Both the position numbers and the translations under genes were made by a program. Below are positions 7,637 to 14,282 of a DNA stretch of 18,549 nt, in pieces. The stretch is from Caulobacteraceae bacterium (lineage in GTDB: Bacteria; Pseudomonadota; Alphaproteobacteria; Caulobacterales; Caulobacteraceae), in assembly GCA_020852035.1 (NCBI GenBank), contig JADZBR010000030.1, forward strand, positions 1 to 18,549, written 5' to 3'. Below the pieces are notes generated by a model that made no database searches, was not told the origin of the DNA, and saw only the letters and a list, made by a program, of their open reading frames with translations. Positions within the stretch are counted from its first letter, which is position 1; every line of letters starts with the position of its first letter.

Positions 7637-8590
7637 GTGGGTCAGGCGGCGCTTGTTCACTTCCGTGCCGACGCGGCGGCGACCGATGTGCACGCCGCGC
7701 TCGTGCGCGACGGGGCGGTCGTCATCGACGACGCCATCTCGGCCTCGGCGGTCGACCGGCTGGTCGAGGAACTCCGCCCCTATGTCGAGGCCACGCCCCC
7801 TGGCGCCGACGCCTTCTCCGGGAGCCGCACGACCCGAACGGGAGCGTTGGTCGCGCGATCACCGCTGACCCGCGCACTGGTGATGGATCCTCGCATCCAT
7901 GCCCTGTGCGAGGCGGTGTTGAAGCCCAATTGCATGCGCTACCAGCTTCATCTGACCCAGCTCATCCGGATCATGCCGGGTCAGGCGGCGCAGCAGATTC
8001 ACCGGGACCGCTGGGCCTGGGGGCGCGGTCTTTCGCATCTCGAACCGCAGCTCAACACCATCTGGGCCCTGACCGATTTCACGGCGGAGAACGGCGCCAC
8101 CCAAGTGGCGCCCGGCTCCACCGAATGGCCCGACGACCGCGTGGCGGCGGCGCACGAAATCTGCCAGGCCGAGATGCGGCGCGGGTCGGTCCTGATCTAT
8201 ACCGGATCGGTCTTCCACAGCGGCGGCGCGAATGTCAGCAGCGAGGACCGCTGGGGGCTCAACATCACCTATTCCCTGGGCTGGTTGAGGCAGGAAGAGA
8301 ACCAGTACCTGTCATGCCCGCCGGAGCTGGCGCGCGCGCTCGAGCCCGATCTGCAGGCCCTGCTGGGGTATGCGATGGGCAGCTACGCGCTTGGCTATTT
8401 CACCCCGCCCCTGCCGCCAGGCCAGGGTCCCGAGGCCGTCCCTCCGGAATGCGCGCTCGGCCTGGCGGCGCCGGCCGGTTCGAGCCTGGGCGGGCAGGAT
8501 CTGCTTGACGCTTCCATTGCAGCGTCCAGGAGAACAAAGGACGCCGGCCCCGCGGACCGCTCCGCCCAGGCCGGCGAGCGCCGTCCGTGA
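7637..8590 (+). CDS. Phytanoyl-CoA dioxygenase (PhyH) family Fe(II)/2-oxoglutarate oxygenase
   Basis: Non-heme iron oxygenase of 317 residues that would hydroxylate a small molecule using O2 and 2-oxoglutarate. The facial triad is visible: His122 and Asp124 in QQIHRDRW and His194 in YTGSVFHSGGAN. Arg205 in SSEDRWGLNITY fits the 2-oxoglutarate carboxylate ligand. The jelly-roll strands between them (NTIWALTDFTAENGATQVAPGS, split here by strand) match PhyH proteins such as those of secondary metabolism. GTG at 7637 is preceded by GGAGA at 7626-7630, 6 bp away. It lies on the tetR strand, 180 bp behind tetR, with a dyad in the gap, so TetR control is plausible. The tail after about residue 275 is low-complexity and unconserved in type. 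Substrate unknown. Confidence 0.9.
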   Translation: MGQAALVHFRADAAATDVHAALVRDGAVVIDDAISASAVDRLVEELRPYVEATPPGADAFSGSRTTRTGALVARSPLTRALVMDPRIHALCEAVLKPNCMRYQLHLTQLIRIMPGQAAQQIHRDRWAWGRGLSHLEPQLNTIWALTDFTAENGATQVAPGSTEWPDDRVAAAHEICQAEMRRGSVLIYTGSVFHSGGANVSSEDRWGLNITYSLGWLRQEENQYLSCPPELARALEPDLQALLGYAMGSYALGYFTPPLPPGQGPEAVPPECALGLAAPAGSSLGGQDLLDASIAASRRTKDAGPADRSAQAGERRP

Positions 8591-8603
8591 GAGAGGCCGC
8601 CGG

Positions 8604-8916
8604 TCAGCGCAGGCTGCTCGGCCATTGGCGCTCTGCGGAAGGTGGAACCACCTTCACATCGAGGCGCTCGACGCATCCGGTGAAAGGCAAGGAGACGCTG
8701 TAGTCCTCGACGACGGGCGTGCCGACGTCGCGGCGGCTTTGAGCGGCCTGTCACCGTGCAACCGCAGCGTCTGCCCCTGCAGCCCGAAGAAATTGTAGAT
8801 GAAGACAGGGGCCGTCGAAGGCCGCCAGCGCCCAGCCGGCTGCTCTCCACACCGTTGGCCACGACCTGCCGGGAGGCGGGGGTATTCGCCTTGACCTTCG
8901 ATCGGAGTTCAATCTT
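8604..8916 (-). pseudogene. Arylsulfatase (AtsA-type) C-terminal remnant, frameshifted and internally deleted
   Basis: The minus strand reads pieces of the conserved C-terminal domain of long arylsulfatases in different frames. From 8916: KIELRSKV and VVANG; then, frame-shifted from 8837, GWALAAFDG; then, shifted again, PVFIYNFFGLQGQTLR and HGDRPLK (8809-8738); then RRDVGTPVVEDYSVSLPFTG followed by ERLDVKV (to a TGA at 8604-8606). In intact family members the last two pieces are separated by several tens of residues that are missing here. The order and end position are as in the family (pattern GRPVYTYNFLGL, then DVGTPV, then FTGTIEKVTVDL). At least two frameshifts and one deletion make it non-functional. 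The N-terminal catalytic domain is absent: the lanC-like operon begins where it should continue. This fills most of the 378-bp gap 8591-8968. Confidence 0.65.
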
Positions 8917-8919
8917 AGG

Positions 8920-8950
8920 GTCAGGCGCCTGACGGCGGCTGTCTGCCGTC
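8920..8950. promoter_or_regulatory. Perfect 14-bp palindrome plus hairpin ahead of the LanC-like gene
   Basis: GTCAGGCGCCTGAC at 8920-8933 is a perfect palindrome. It is followed by GACGGC (8931-8936) and GCCGTC (8945-8950) around an 8-nt loop, about 19 bp before the first possible start codon. It could be an operator, a leader hairpin, or a scar at the end of the sulfatase remnant. No confident promoter hexamers were recognised nearby. Confidence 0.35.
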
Positions 8951-8968
8951 GGCGATTGAAGCGGCAGG

Positions 8969-10297
8969 ATGGGGATGACAATGGATCGGTACGCAGACGC
9001 CGCGCGCGAGGCGCTGAACTTCATCGAATCCCAGCGGGACGGCGCGATCTGGCGCCGGCACGACCATGTGAAGGCCCGGCCGGGTCACGCCTTCTATGAC
9101 GGCGCCGCCGGCGTGGTGTTGCTGTTGCTGGAGCTGCACGCGGGCTCGGCTGACGTCTCGCTGCTGGCCAAGGCGACGGCGGCGGGAGACGACATCCTGG
9201 CCTATCTGGCCACCGGCCCCGAGCTGTCGGTCAATGTGTCGCGCGGCTGGGCCAGCTACCTGTTCGTGCTCGGCGAACTGGCCAGGGCCACCGGGGAGGA
9301 TCGCTATCGGCGGGGCGCGATCGCCTGCCTGGACCGGGTGGAGGCGGCGGCCCGCCCGCTTGGCGCCGGGGTCGGCTGGGTGGAGCCGGCGCCCTTCGCC
9401 GACATCACCGGCTTTTCCGACGAGCGAGAGATCTACGACCAGTCGGTGGGCTCGGCCGGCGTGATCCTGAACCTGGTCCATGCGCATCGCGAGGGGCTGG
9501 ACCCCCGCGCCTTGCCGCTGGCGCTGGCGGCCGCAGAACGGCTGCTCGAGGTCGCCGAAGAGACGCCGGACGGCCTGCGCTGGCGGATGATGGCCGACAT
9601 GCCGTTCCAGTTCACGGCGCCCAATTTCGCCCACGGCGGGGCCGGCGTCGGCTTCGCCCTGGCGCAGCTCTATCGCGAGACCGGCGAGGCCCGCTGGCTC
9701 GACGCCGCCCGGGAGGCGGCCCGCTATACGATGAGCCGCGCCCACGCCACCGGCGAGCGCGGCTGCCTGGTCTGCCACAACGAGGATACGCGCCGGCCCA
9801 TCTTCTATCTCAGCGCCTGCCACGGCCCGGCGGGCACGGGCCGCCTGCTGGTCGAACTGGCGGACCTGACCAGCGAGCCGCGTTGGGAGGAGGACCTGCA
9901 TCGCCTGATGGCCGGGATCGAGGAGATCGGGGCGCCGGAGGCGCGCTCGGCCGGCTTCTGGAACAACTATGGCCAGTGCTGCGGCGACGCCGGCATCGGC
10001 GAATTCGCCCTGCTGGCGGCCGAACGCACCGGACGGGCTGAATACGCCACCCTCGCCCGCCGCTGCGCAGACGCGATCCTGGAGGCCGGGGAGGTCGAAG
10101 ACGGCCGCCGCCGCTGGCGTCACGCCGAGCATCGCGACCGGCCGGACTTCCTTCAGGCCCAGACCGGCTACATGCAGGGCGCGGCCGGCATCGCCAGCTT
10201 CCTGCAGCACCTCTCGGGGACCCTGGCGGGCGCGCCGGTGAAGATCCGCACGCCGGACTGGCCGCGCGCGCCATCCGGAAGGGCGCGCGATGCGTAA
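8969..10297 (+). CDS. Stand-alone LanC-like protein with CCG zinc motif
   Basis: Lanthionine-synthetase-C-like alpha/alpha-barrel protein (442 residues, typical LanC size). Barrel-type Gly-rich turns recur: FYDGAAG (42-48), GSAG (161-164), AHGGAG (221-226), ACHGPAG (283-289), QCCGDAG (336-342) and MQGAAG (402-407). Known LanC/LanCL enzymes bind zinc through a Cys in WCHG/WCYG and a Cys-His in CHG; here Cys284 and Cys337-Cys338 occupy those places, giving three Cys ligands as in ProcM-like enzymes. His222 matches the conserved HG motif. Cytoplasmic; no signal peptide. Expected chemistry is thiol addition to a dehydroamino acid or similar acceptor, but no precursor peptide or dehydratase is nearby. 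The start is uncertain among ATGs at 8969, 8975 and 8981; the later two have better purine-rich spacing. Its end overlaps the next gene by 8 bp, so they are translationally coupled. A GlcNAc-epimerase-like fold is the main alternative, but the zinc motifs favour LanC. Confidence 0.85.
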   Translation: MGMTMDRYADAAREALNFIESQRDGAIWRRHDHVKARPGHAFYDGAAGVVLLLLELHAGSADVSLLAKATAAGDDILAYLATGPELSVNVSRGWASYLFVLGELARATGEDRYRRGAIACLDRVEAAARPLGAGVGWVEPAPFADITGFSDEREIYDQSVGSAGVILNLVHAHREGLDPRALPLALAAAERLLEVAEETPDGLRWRMMADMPFQFTAPNFAHGGAGVGFALAQLYRETGEARWLDAAREAARYTMSRAHATGERGCLVCHNEDTRRPIFYLSACHGPAGTGRLLVELADLTSEPRWEEDLHRLMAGIEEIGAPEARSAGFWNNYGQCCGDAGIGEFALLAAERTGRAEYATLARRCADAILEAGEVEDGRRRWRHAEHRDRPDFLQAQTGYMQGAAGIASFLQHLSGTLAGAPVKIRTPDWPRAPSGRARDA

Positions 10298-11480
10298 GCC
10301 CATTCCCCGCCCGGCGCGCCTGACGCCGGAAACCACCGCCGTGCTGACCGGCATTGGCGAAGACGCCGCCTTCGGCGCCATCGCGCCGCCGCTGCACCTC
10401 AGCACCACCTTCGCCTTCGAGGCGGTCGAGCGGGAAGGCCCCTACGCCTACAGCCGGGCCGGCAACCCGTCGCGCGACCTGCTGGGGCGGGCGCTGGCGC
10501 AGCTGGAGGGCGGCGCCGGCGCCGTGATCACGTCCAGCGGCATGGCGGCCATCGACCTGGTCCTGTCGCTGTTGGGGCCCGAAGACCTCGTCGTCGCCCC
10601 CCACGACGCCTATTGGGGAACCCTGCGGCTGCTGGGCGCGCGGGCGGCGCGGCGGCAGTTCCGGCTCGCCCTGATCGATCAGGGCGAACGCCCGGCCGTC
10701 GAACGGGCTCTCGCCGAGCGTCCGCGCCTGCTGCTGATCGAATCCCCCAGCAACCCCCTGATGCGGGTGATCGACATCGCCGACCTGGCCTCGCGGGCCA
10801 AGGCCGCCGGCGCGCAGGTCGCCGTCGACAACACCTTCCTGTCGCCCGCCCTTCAGCAGCCGCTGGCGCTGGGCGCGGATTTCGTCGTCCACTCGACCAC
10901 CAAGTTCATCAACGGCCATTCCGACGTGGTGGGCGGGGCGGTGGTCGCGGCCGATCGGGCCGATCTGGACACCCTCGCCAGCTGGGCGGGCACGGTCGGC
11001 GCGGTCGGCTCGCCGTTCGACGCCTACATGACCTTGCGCGGGGTGCGGACGCTGTTCGCACGGGTGGAGCGCCAGCAGCTGTCGGCGATGGCGATCGCCG
11101 AGTTTCTCGAGGCGCACCCGATGGCGACGGCCGTGCACTATCCCGGCCTGCCCAGCCACCCGAACCACGCCCTGGCCAGCCGCCAGCAGCGGGGCTTTGG
11201 CGCCATGCTGAGCTTTGAACTTTCGGGTGGGCTGGAGGCGGTCCGCCGCTTCGCCGACGCCTTGCGCGTTTTCACCCTGGCCGAAAGCCTGGGCGGCGTC
11301 GAAAGCCTCGTCGCCCACCCGCAGACCATGACCCATGCGGGCATGGCCCGGCCCGCGCAGGTCGCCGCCGGGATCACCGACGGCCTGCTCCGGCTTTCGG
11401 TGGGCCTGGAGCATGTCGAGGATCTGCTGGCGGATCTGGCGGCCGCCCTCGACGCGGCGAAGGCAGCCGGCGCGCCTTGA
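10290..11480 (+). CDS. Cystathionine gamma-synthase/lyase-family PLP enzyme
   Basis: PLP enzyme of the Cys/Met metabolism family (396 residues, full length) that makes or breaks thioether amino acids by beta/gamma elimination or replacement. Motifs seen: YSRAGNP (54-60, phosphate-binding Tyr and Arg from the neighbouring subunit), TSSGMAAI (81-88), HDAYWGT with the ring-stacking Tyr108, ESPSNPL (151-157), VDNTF with Asp180, and HSTTKFINGH with the Schiff-base Lys205. The C-terminal SLGGVESLVAHPQTMTHA is typical. It could be cystathionine gamma-synthase, gamma-lyase or beta-lyase; sequence alone does not settle this. The 8-bp overlap with the LanC-like gene implies a joint pathway rather than general methionine synthesis. 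A GC-rich stem-loop follows the stop codon. Confidence 0.93.
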   Translation: MRKPIPRPARLTPETTAVLTGIGEDAAFGAIAPPLHLSTTFAFEAVEREGPYAYSRAGNPSRDLLGRALAQLEGGAGAVITSSGMAAIDLVLSLLGPEDLVVAPHDAYWGTLRLLGARAARRQFRLALIDQGERPAVERALAERPRLLLIESPSNPLMRVIDIADLASRAKAAGAQVAVDNTFLSPALQQPLALGADFVVHSTTKFINGHSDVVGGAVVAADRADLDTLASWAGTVGAVGSPFDAYMTLRGVRTLFARVERQQLSAMAIAEFLEAHPMATAVHYPGLPSHPNHALASRQQRGFGAMLSFELSGGLEAVRRFADALRVFTLAESLGGVESLVAHPQTMTHAGMARPAQVAAGITDGLLRLSVGLEHVEDLLADLAAALDAAKAAGAP

Positions 11481-11495
11481 CGCCGTTCGCGCGCC

Positions 11496-11515
11496 GGCGG
11501 CGTTATTGCGCCGCC
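11496..11515 (+). terminator. GC-rich stem-loop after the PLP enzyme gene
   Basis: GGCGGCG (11496-11502) and CGCCGCC (11509-11515) form a perfect 7-bp stem with a TTATTG loop, starting 16 bp after the stop codon. Only a weak pyrimidine run (CTTGCC) follows, so it is a possible rather than certain terminator for the lanC-like operon. Confidence 0.5.
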
Positions 11516-11615
11516 CTTGCCGTTGAGTGACCTTAAGGAAGCGCCCTAGCTTGCTCGGGCTAGTCGGTGAAACCGCTCTCAAGAACGTGTGCCAGGCAAC
11601 CGGGGAGGAATGCCC

Positions 11616-12602
11616 ATGATCAAGACCCGCATCACCGAAATGTTCGGTGTCGAAACGCCTCTCGTCATGGGCGGCATGACCGGCGTCGGCTATGCGCCGC
11701 TGGTGGCCGCGGTGGCCAACGCCGGGGCGCTGGGCTTCATCACCGCGCACCATTCCACCTCGGCCGAGGAGCTCTACGCCGAGATCAACCGCTGCCGCGA
11801 CCTGACCGACAAGCCGTTCGGGGTGAACCTGACGCTGCTGCCGTCGCTGAACCCGCTCCCCTACGACGAGTATCGGCACGCGATCATCGAGAGCGGCATC
11901 AAGATCGTCGAGACCGCCGGCCGCGCGCCGGTCGACCACCTGCCGGCCTTCAAGGAAGCCGGCGTGAAGGTGATCCACAAGTGCACCTCGGTCCGTCACT
12001 CCGTCTCGGCGGTGAAGCATGGAGTGGACGTGATCTCCATCGACGGTTTCGAGTGCGCCGGCCACCCGGGCGAGGACGATGTCGGCCTGGTGGTGCTGCT
12101 GCCGGCGACGGTGGACGCGGTGGCGCCGGTGCCGGTGATCGCCTCGGGCGGCATGGCCGACGGGCGCAGCCTCGCCGCCGCCCTGGCGCTGGGCGCCGAC
12201 GGGGTGAACATGGGCACGCGCTTCATGGCCACGAAGGAGTGCGCCATCCATGAGAACGTGAAGAAGAAGATCGTCGAGAACACCGAGCGCGACACGGTGC
12301 TGACCAACCGCACGCTGCGCAACACCAGCCGGGTGGCGCGCAATGCGGTCTCCGAAGAGGTGGTCCGCATCCAGCAGGACCCGACCAAGACCATCGACGA
12401 CGTGCGCCACCTGGTCGCCGGCGTGCGCGGCCGCACCAACGTCATGGGCAAGGGCGACACCGACGACGGCATCTGGACGGTCGGCCAGGCCCAGGGCCTG
12501 ATCCACGACATCCCGACCGTCGCCGAGATGGTGAAGAACGTCATGCGCCAGGCCGAGGAGGTGCTGGAGAAGAGCGCCCGCCGCGTCTCGGTCGCGGCCT
12601 AG
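11616..12602 (+). CDS. Nitronate monooxygenase (2-nitropropane dioxygenase)-like flavoprotein
   Basis: FMN-dependent TIM-barrel enzyme of 328 residues in the nitronate monooxygenase family. Visible elements are the N-terminal VMGGMTGVGYAPLVAAVANAG, GVNLTLLPS (69-77), GFECAGHPG (144-152) with His150 at the catalytic-base position of class I enzymes, the phosphate-binding ASGGMADGRSLAAALALGADG, and MGTRFMAT (199-206). Many family members are of unknown substrate and sit in acyl-CoA catabolic clusters, as this one does, so a nitronate substrate should not be assumed. ATG at 11616 has GGAGG at 11604-11608 at good spacing; ATG at 11610 is too close to it. GST and crotonase genes follow on the same strand after a 117-bp gap holding a palindrome. 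Confidence 0.9.
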   Translation: MIKTRITEMFGVETPLVMGGMTGVGYAPLVAAVANAGALGFITAHHSTSAEELYAEINRCRDLTDKPFGVNLTLLPSLNPLPYDEYRHAIIESGIKIVETAGRAPVDHLPAFKEAGVKVIHKCTSVRHSVSAVKHGVDVISIDGFECAGHPGEDDVGLVVLLPATVDAVAPVPVIASGGMADGRSLAAALALGADGVNMGTRFMATKECAIHENVKKKIVENTERDTVLTNRTLRNTSRVARNAVSEEVVRIQQDPTKTIDDVRHLVAGVRGRTNVMGKGDTDDGIWTVGQAQGLIHDIPTVAEMVKNVMRQAEEVLEKSARRVSVAA

Positions 12603-12637
12603 GTGCCAAAGTCGCGCACGCGGTGTTCTTGCGACGT

Positions 12638-12671
12638 GTGATCCCGGGTCGCGCTTGCGGGCCGGGATCAC
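12638..12671. repeat. REP-like intergenic palindrome
   Basis: GTGATCCCGG (12638-12647) pairs perfectly with CCGGGATCAC (12662-12671) around a 14-nt loop, 35 bp after the preceding stop codon. It resembles the CCGGGAT-type palindromes widespread between genes in Caulobacterales. It may attenuate or end transcription from the upstream gene; no T-tract follows. Confidence 0.5.
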
Positions 12672-12719
12672 CCGCCTTGGGGGGCGCAGATGACAGAGCC
12701 CTCCATCTAGGAGAAGACG

Positions 12720-13445
12720 ATGGCGATGAAGCTCTATTCGGGCGACCTCAGCCCCTATTCGGCCCGCGTGCGGATGCAGATCTACGCCAAGGGTCTGACC
12801 GACATCGTGCTGGAGCGCCCGGCGCACTTCGGCACCCCGAAGTTCCGCGAGCAGTTCCCGATCGGCCGCATCCCGGTGCTGGATATCGACGGCGACATGA
12901 TGCCCGAGAGCGAGGTGATCGCGGAGTATCTGGAGGCGATCTATCCGGAGCCCTCGATGCTCGGCGCGACGCCGCGCGAGACCGCCCACATCCGCACCAT
13001 CGCCCGGATCGGCGACGTCTATCTCCTGAACAACATGTTCATGCTCTCGCCGCAGAGCCGCGCGAAGACCCGCAACGAAGGTATCGTCGAACTGCTAGGC
13101 GGCCAGGTTGTGCGCAACGTCAGGGCGCTCGACCGGATGATCGGCCAGGACGGATTCGCCTGTTGCGGGCGGCTGACAATGGCCGACTGCGCGCTGACGC
13201 CGGCGCTGTTCATGATCGAGAACGTGCTGCCGACAACCGGTGTCGAGGATCCGATCCCGGCGGCCCGCAATGTCGCCGCCTACTGGGCGGCGATCCAGAA
13301 GAACGAACACGCCGCCCGCACGCTGGTGGAACTCCACCGCGGCCTGCAAGAGCGCCTGGAGCTCATCCGCAGCGGGGCGTTCGAGAAGATGATGGCCGCC
13401 GCGGCGGCGGCGCAGAAGGCGGCCGACGAAGCCGCCGCGCAATAG
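12720..13445 (+). CDS. Glutathione S-transferase family protein
   Basis: Cytosolic glutathione S-transferase (241 residues). The thioredoxin-like N-terminal domain shows MKLYSGDLSPYSARVRM with the active-site candidate Ser11/Ser14 region, the cis-proline in RIPVL (Pro52) and the glutathione gamma-Glu contact ESEVI (Glu63, Ser64). The helical C-terminal domain has the capping motif TMADCAL (153-159). A tail rich in Ala and charged residues (224-241) extends past the fold. AGGAG at 12709-12713 precedes the ATG by 6 bp; a second ATG at 12726 is less well placed. The crotonase gene starts 12 bp after the stop codon, so the two form an operon. GSTs in such clusters can conjugate or isomerise acyl-CoA pathway intermediates; the role here is inferred only. 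Confidence 0.9.
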   Translation: MAMKLYSGDLSPYSARVRMQIYAKGLTDIVLERPAHFGTPKFREQFPIGRIPVLDIDGDMMPESEVIAEYLEAIYPEPSMLGATPRETAHIRTIARIGDVYLLNNMFMLSPQSRAKTRNEGIVELLGGQVVRNVRALDRMIGQDGFACCGRLTMADCALTPALFMIENVLPTTGVEDPIPAARNVAAYWAAIQKNEHAARTLVELHRGLQERLELIRSGAFEKMMAAAAAAQKAADEAAAQ

Positions 13446-13457
13446 GAGAAGACCGGA

Positions 13458-14249
13458 ATGTCCAAGCTCGTCGAAGTGTCCGACAGGGGCCACGTCCGCA
13501 CCATTCGGCTGAACCGGCCGGAGAAGAAGAACGCGCTCAGCCAGGCGCTGGCCTGGGGCGTGGTCGAGGCGATCGACGCGGCGGCGGCCGACGACAACGT
13601 CTGGGTGGTGGCCCTGACCGGGGCGGGGGACGCCTTCTGTGCCGGCCTCGACCTCTCCGGCTCCGATCCCTACTCGCCCTATCCGCAGATGACCGCCCAA
13701 CTGGACGACATCGGCTGGGTCGGCCAGTTCGTGCTCTCGATCCGCCGACGTTGCGACAAGCCGGTGGTCGGCGGCATCAACGGCGTGGCGGTGGGCGCGG
13801 GCCTGGGCCTGGCGATGGCCACCGACGTGCGCCTGATCGCCTCCAGCGCGCGGCTGATGGCCGGCTACACCCGCATCGGCGGCTCGCCGGACGCGGGCCT
13901 GACCATCACCCTGCCCCAGGCCATCGGCTACGAGCAGGCCATGCGCTTCATGATGGAGAACCGCACGGTCACCGGCGCCGAGGCCGTGGCGCTCGGCCTG
14001 TGCGGCGAGGTGGTGGACGACGCAGGCTTCGACGCGCGGCTGGCCGCCTATTGCGACCAGCTCTGCGACTGGTCGCCGATCACCCTGCGGCTGCTGAAGC
14101 GCGGCGTCGGCAAGTCCTACGAGAACGAGATGGAGCAGCAGCTCCGCTACGAGGTCTCCAACATCCGCCGCGCCTTCGGCAGCGAGGATGGCCAGGAGGC
14201 CCGGCGGGCGTTCCTCGAAAAGCGCAAGCCGGTGTTCACCGGCCGATAA
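13458..14249 (+). CDS. Crotonase-fold enoyl-CoA hydratase/isomerase family protein
   Basis: Acyl-CoA-processing crotonase of 263 residues, normal length. The two oxyanion-hole segments are present: DAFCAGLDLSG (58-68) and GVAVGAGLGLAMATD (109-123). The two catalytic glutamates of classical enoyl-CoA hydratase (rat Glu144 and Glu164) align with Gly117 and Tyr137, so simple syn-hydration is unlikely. Instead SPDAG (143-147) supplies Asp145, at the position used as catalytic acid/base in PaaG-like isomerases and 4-chlorobenzoyl-CoA dehalogenase. An isomerase or ring-modifying role is therefore more likely. AGGAGA overlapping the GST stop codon serves as ribosome-binding site. It is convergent with the acyl-CoA dehydrogenase gene, 33 bp away. 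Confidence 0.92.
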   Translation: MSKLVEVSDRGHVRTIRLNRPEKKNALSQALAWGVVEAIDAAAADDNVWVVALTGAGDAFCAGLDLSGSDPYSPYPQMTAQLDDIGWVGQFVLSIRRRCDKPVVGGINGVAVGAGLGLAMATDVRLIASSARLMAGYTRIGGSPDAGLTITLPQAIGYEQAMRFMMENRTVTGAEAVALGLCGEVVDDAGFDARLAAYCDQLCDWSPITLRLLKRGVGKSYENEMEQQLRYEVSNIRRAFGSEDGQEARRAFLEKRKPVFTGR

Positions 14250-14282
14250 GGCTCCGGGCGCGCCCGCTCAGCCAGAGCTTTC

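Noticed and set aside
8395..9024. Minus-strand 209-codon frame across the PhyH-LanC gap
   Set aside because: It overlaps PhyH and LanC coding sequence; only pieces in shifting frames resemble a protein family, so a sulfatase remnant explains the region better than an intact gene.
8969..10297. LanC-like protein as a GlcNAc 2-epimerase or glycoside hydrolase of similar barrel fold
   Set aside because: The ordered HG, CHG and CCG motifs with Gly-rich turns match LanC zinc sites, and the glycosidase acid residues are not apparent.
9810..12989. Minus-strand open frame of over 1,000 codons opposite the LanC, PLP and monooxygenase genes
   Set aside because: It is antisense to three well-supported genes, rich in Arg, Gly, His and Ala with no domain-like pattern, as expected for a mirror frame in high-GC DNA.
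14256..14265. GGGCGCGCCC palindrome between the crotonase and the dehydrogenase as a bidirectional terminator
   Set aside because: It has no loop and no T-tract, and such short GC palindromes are expected often at this base composition.
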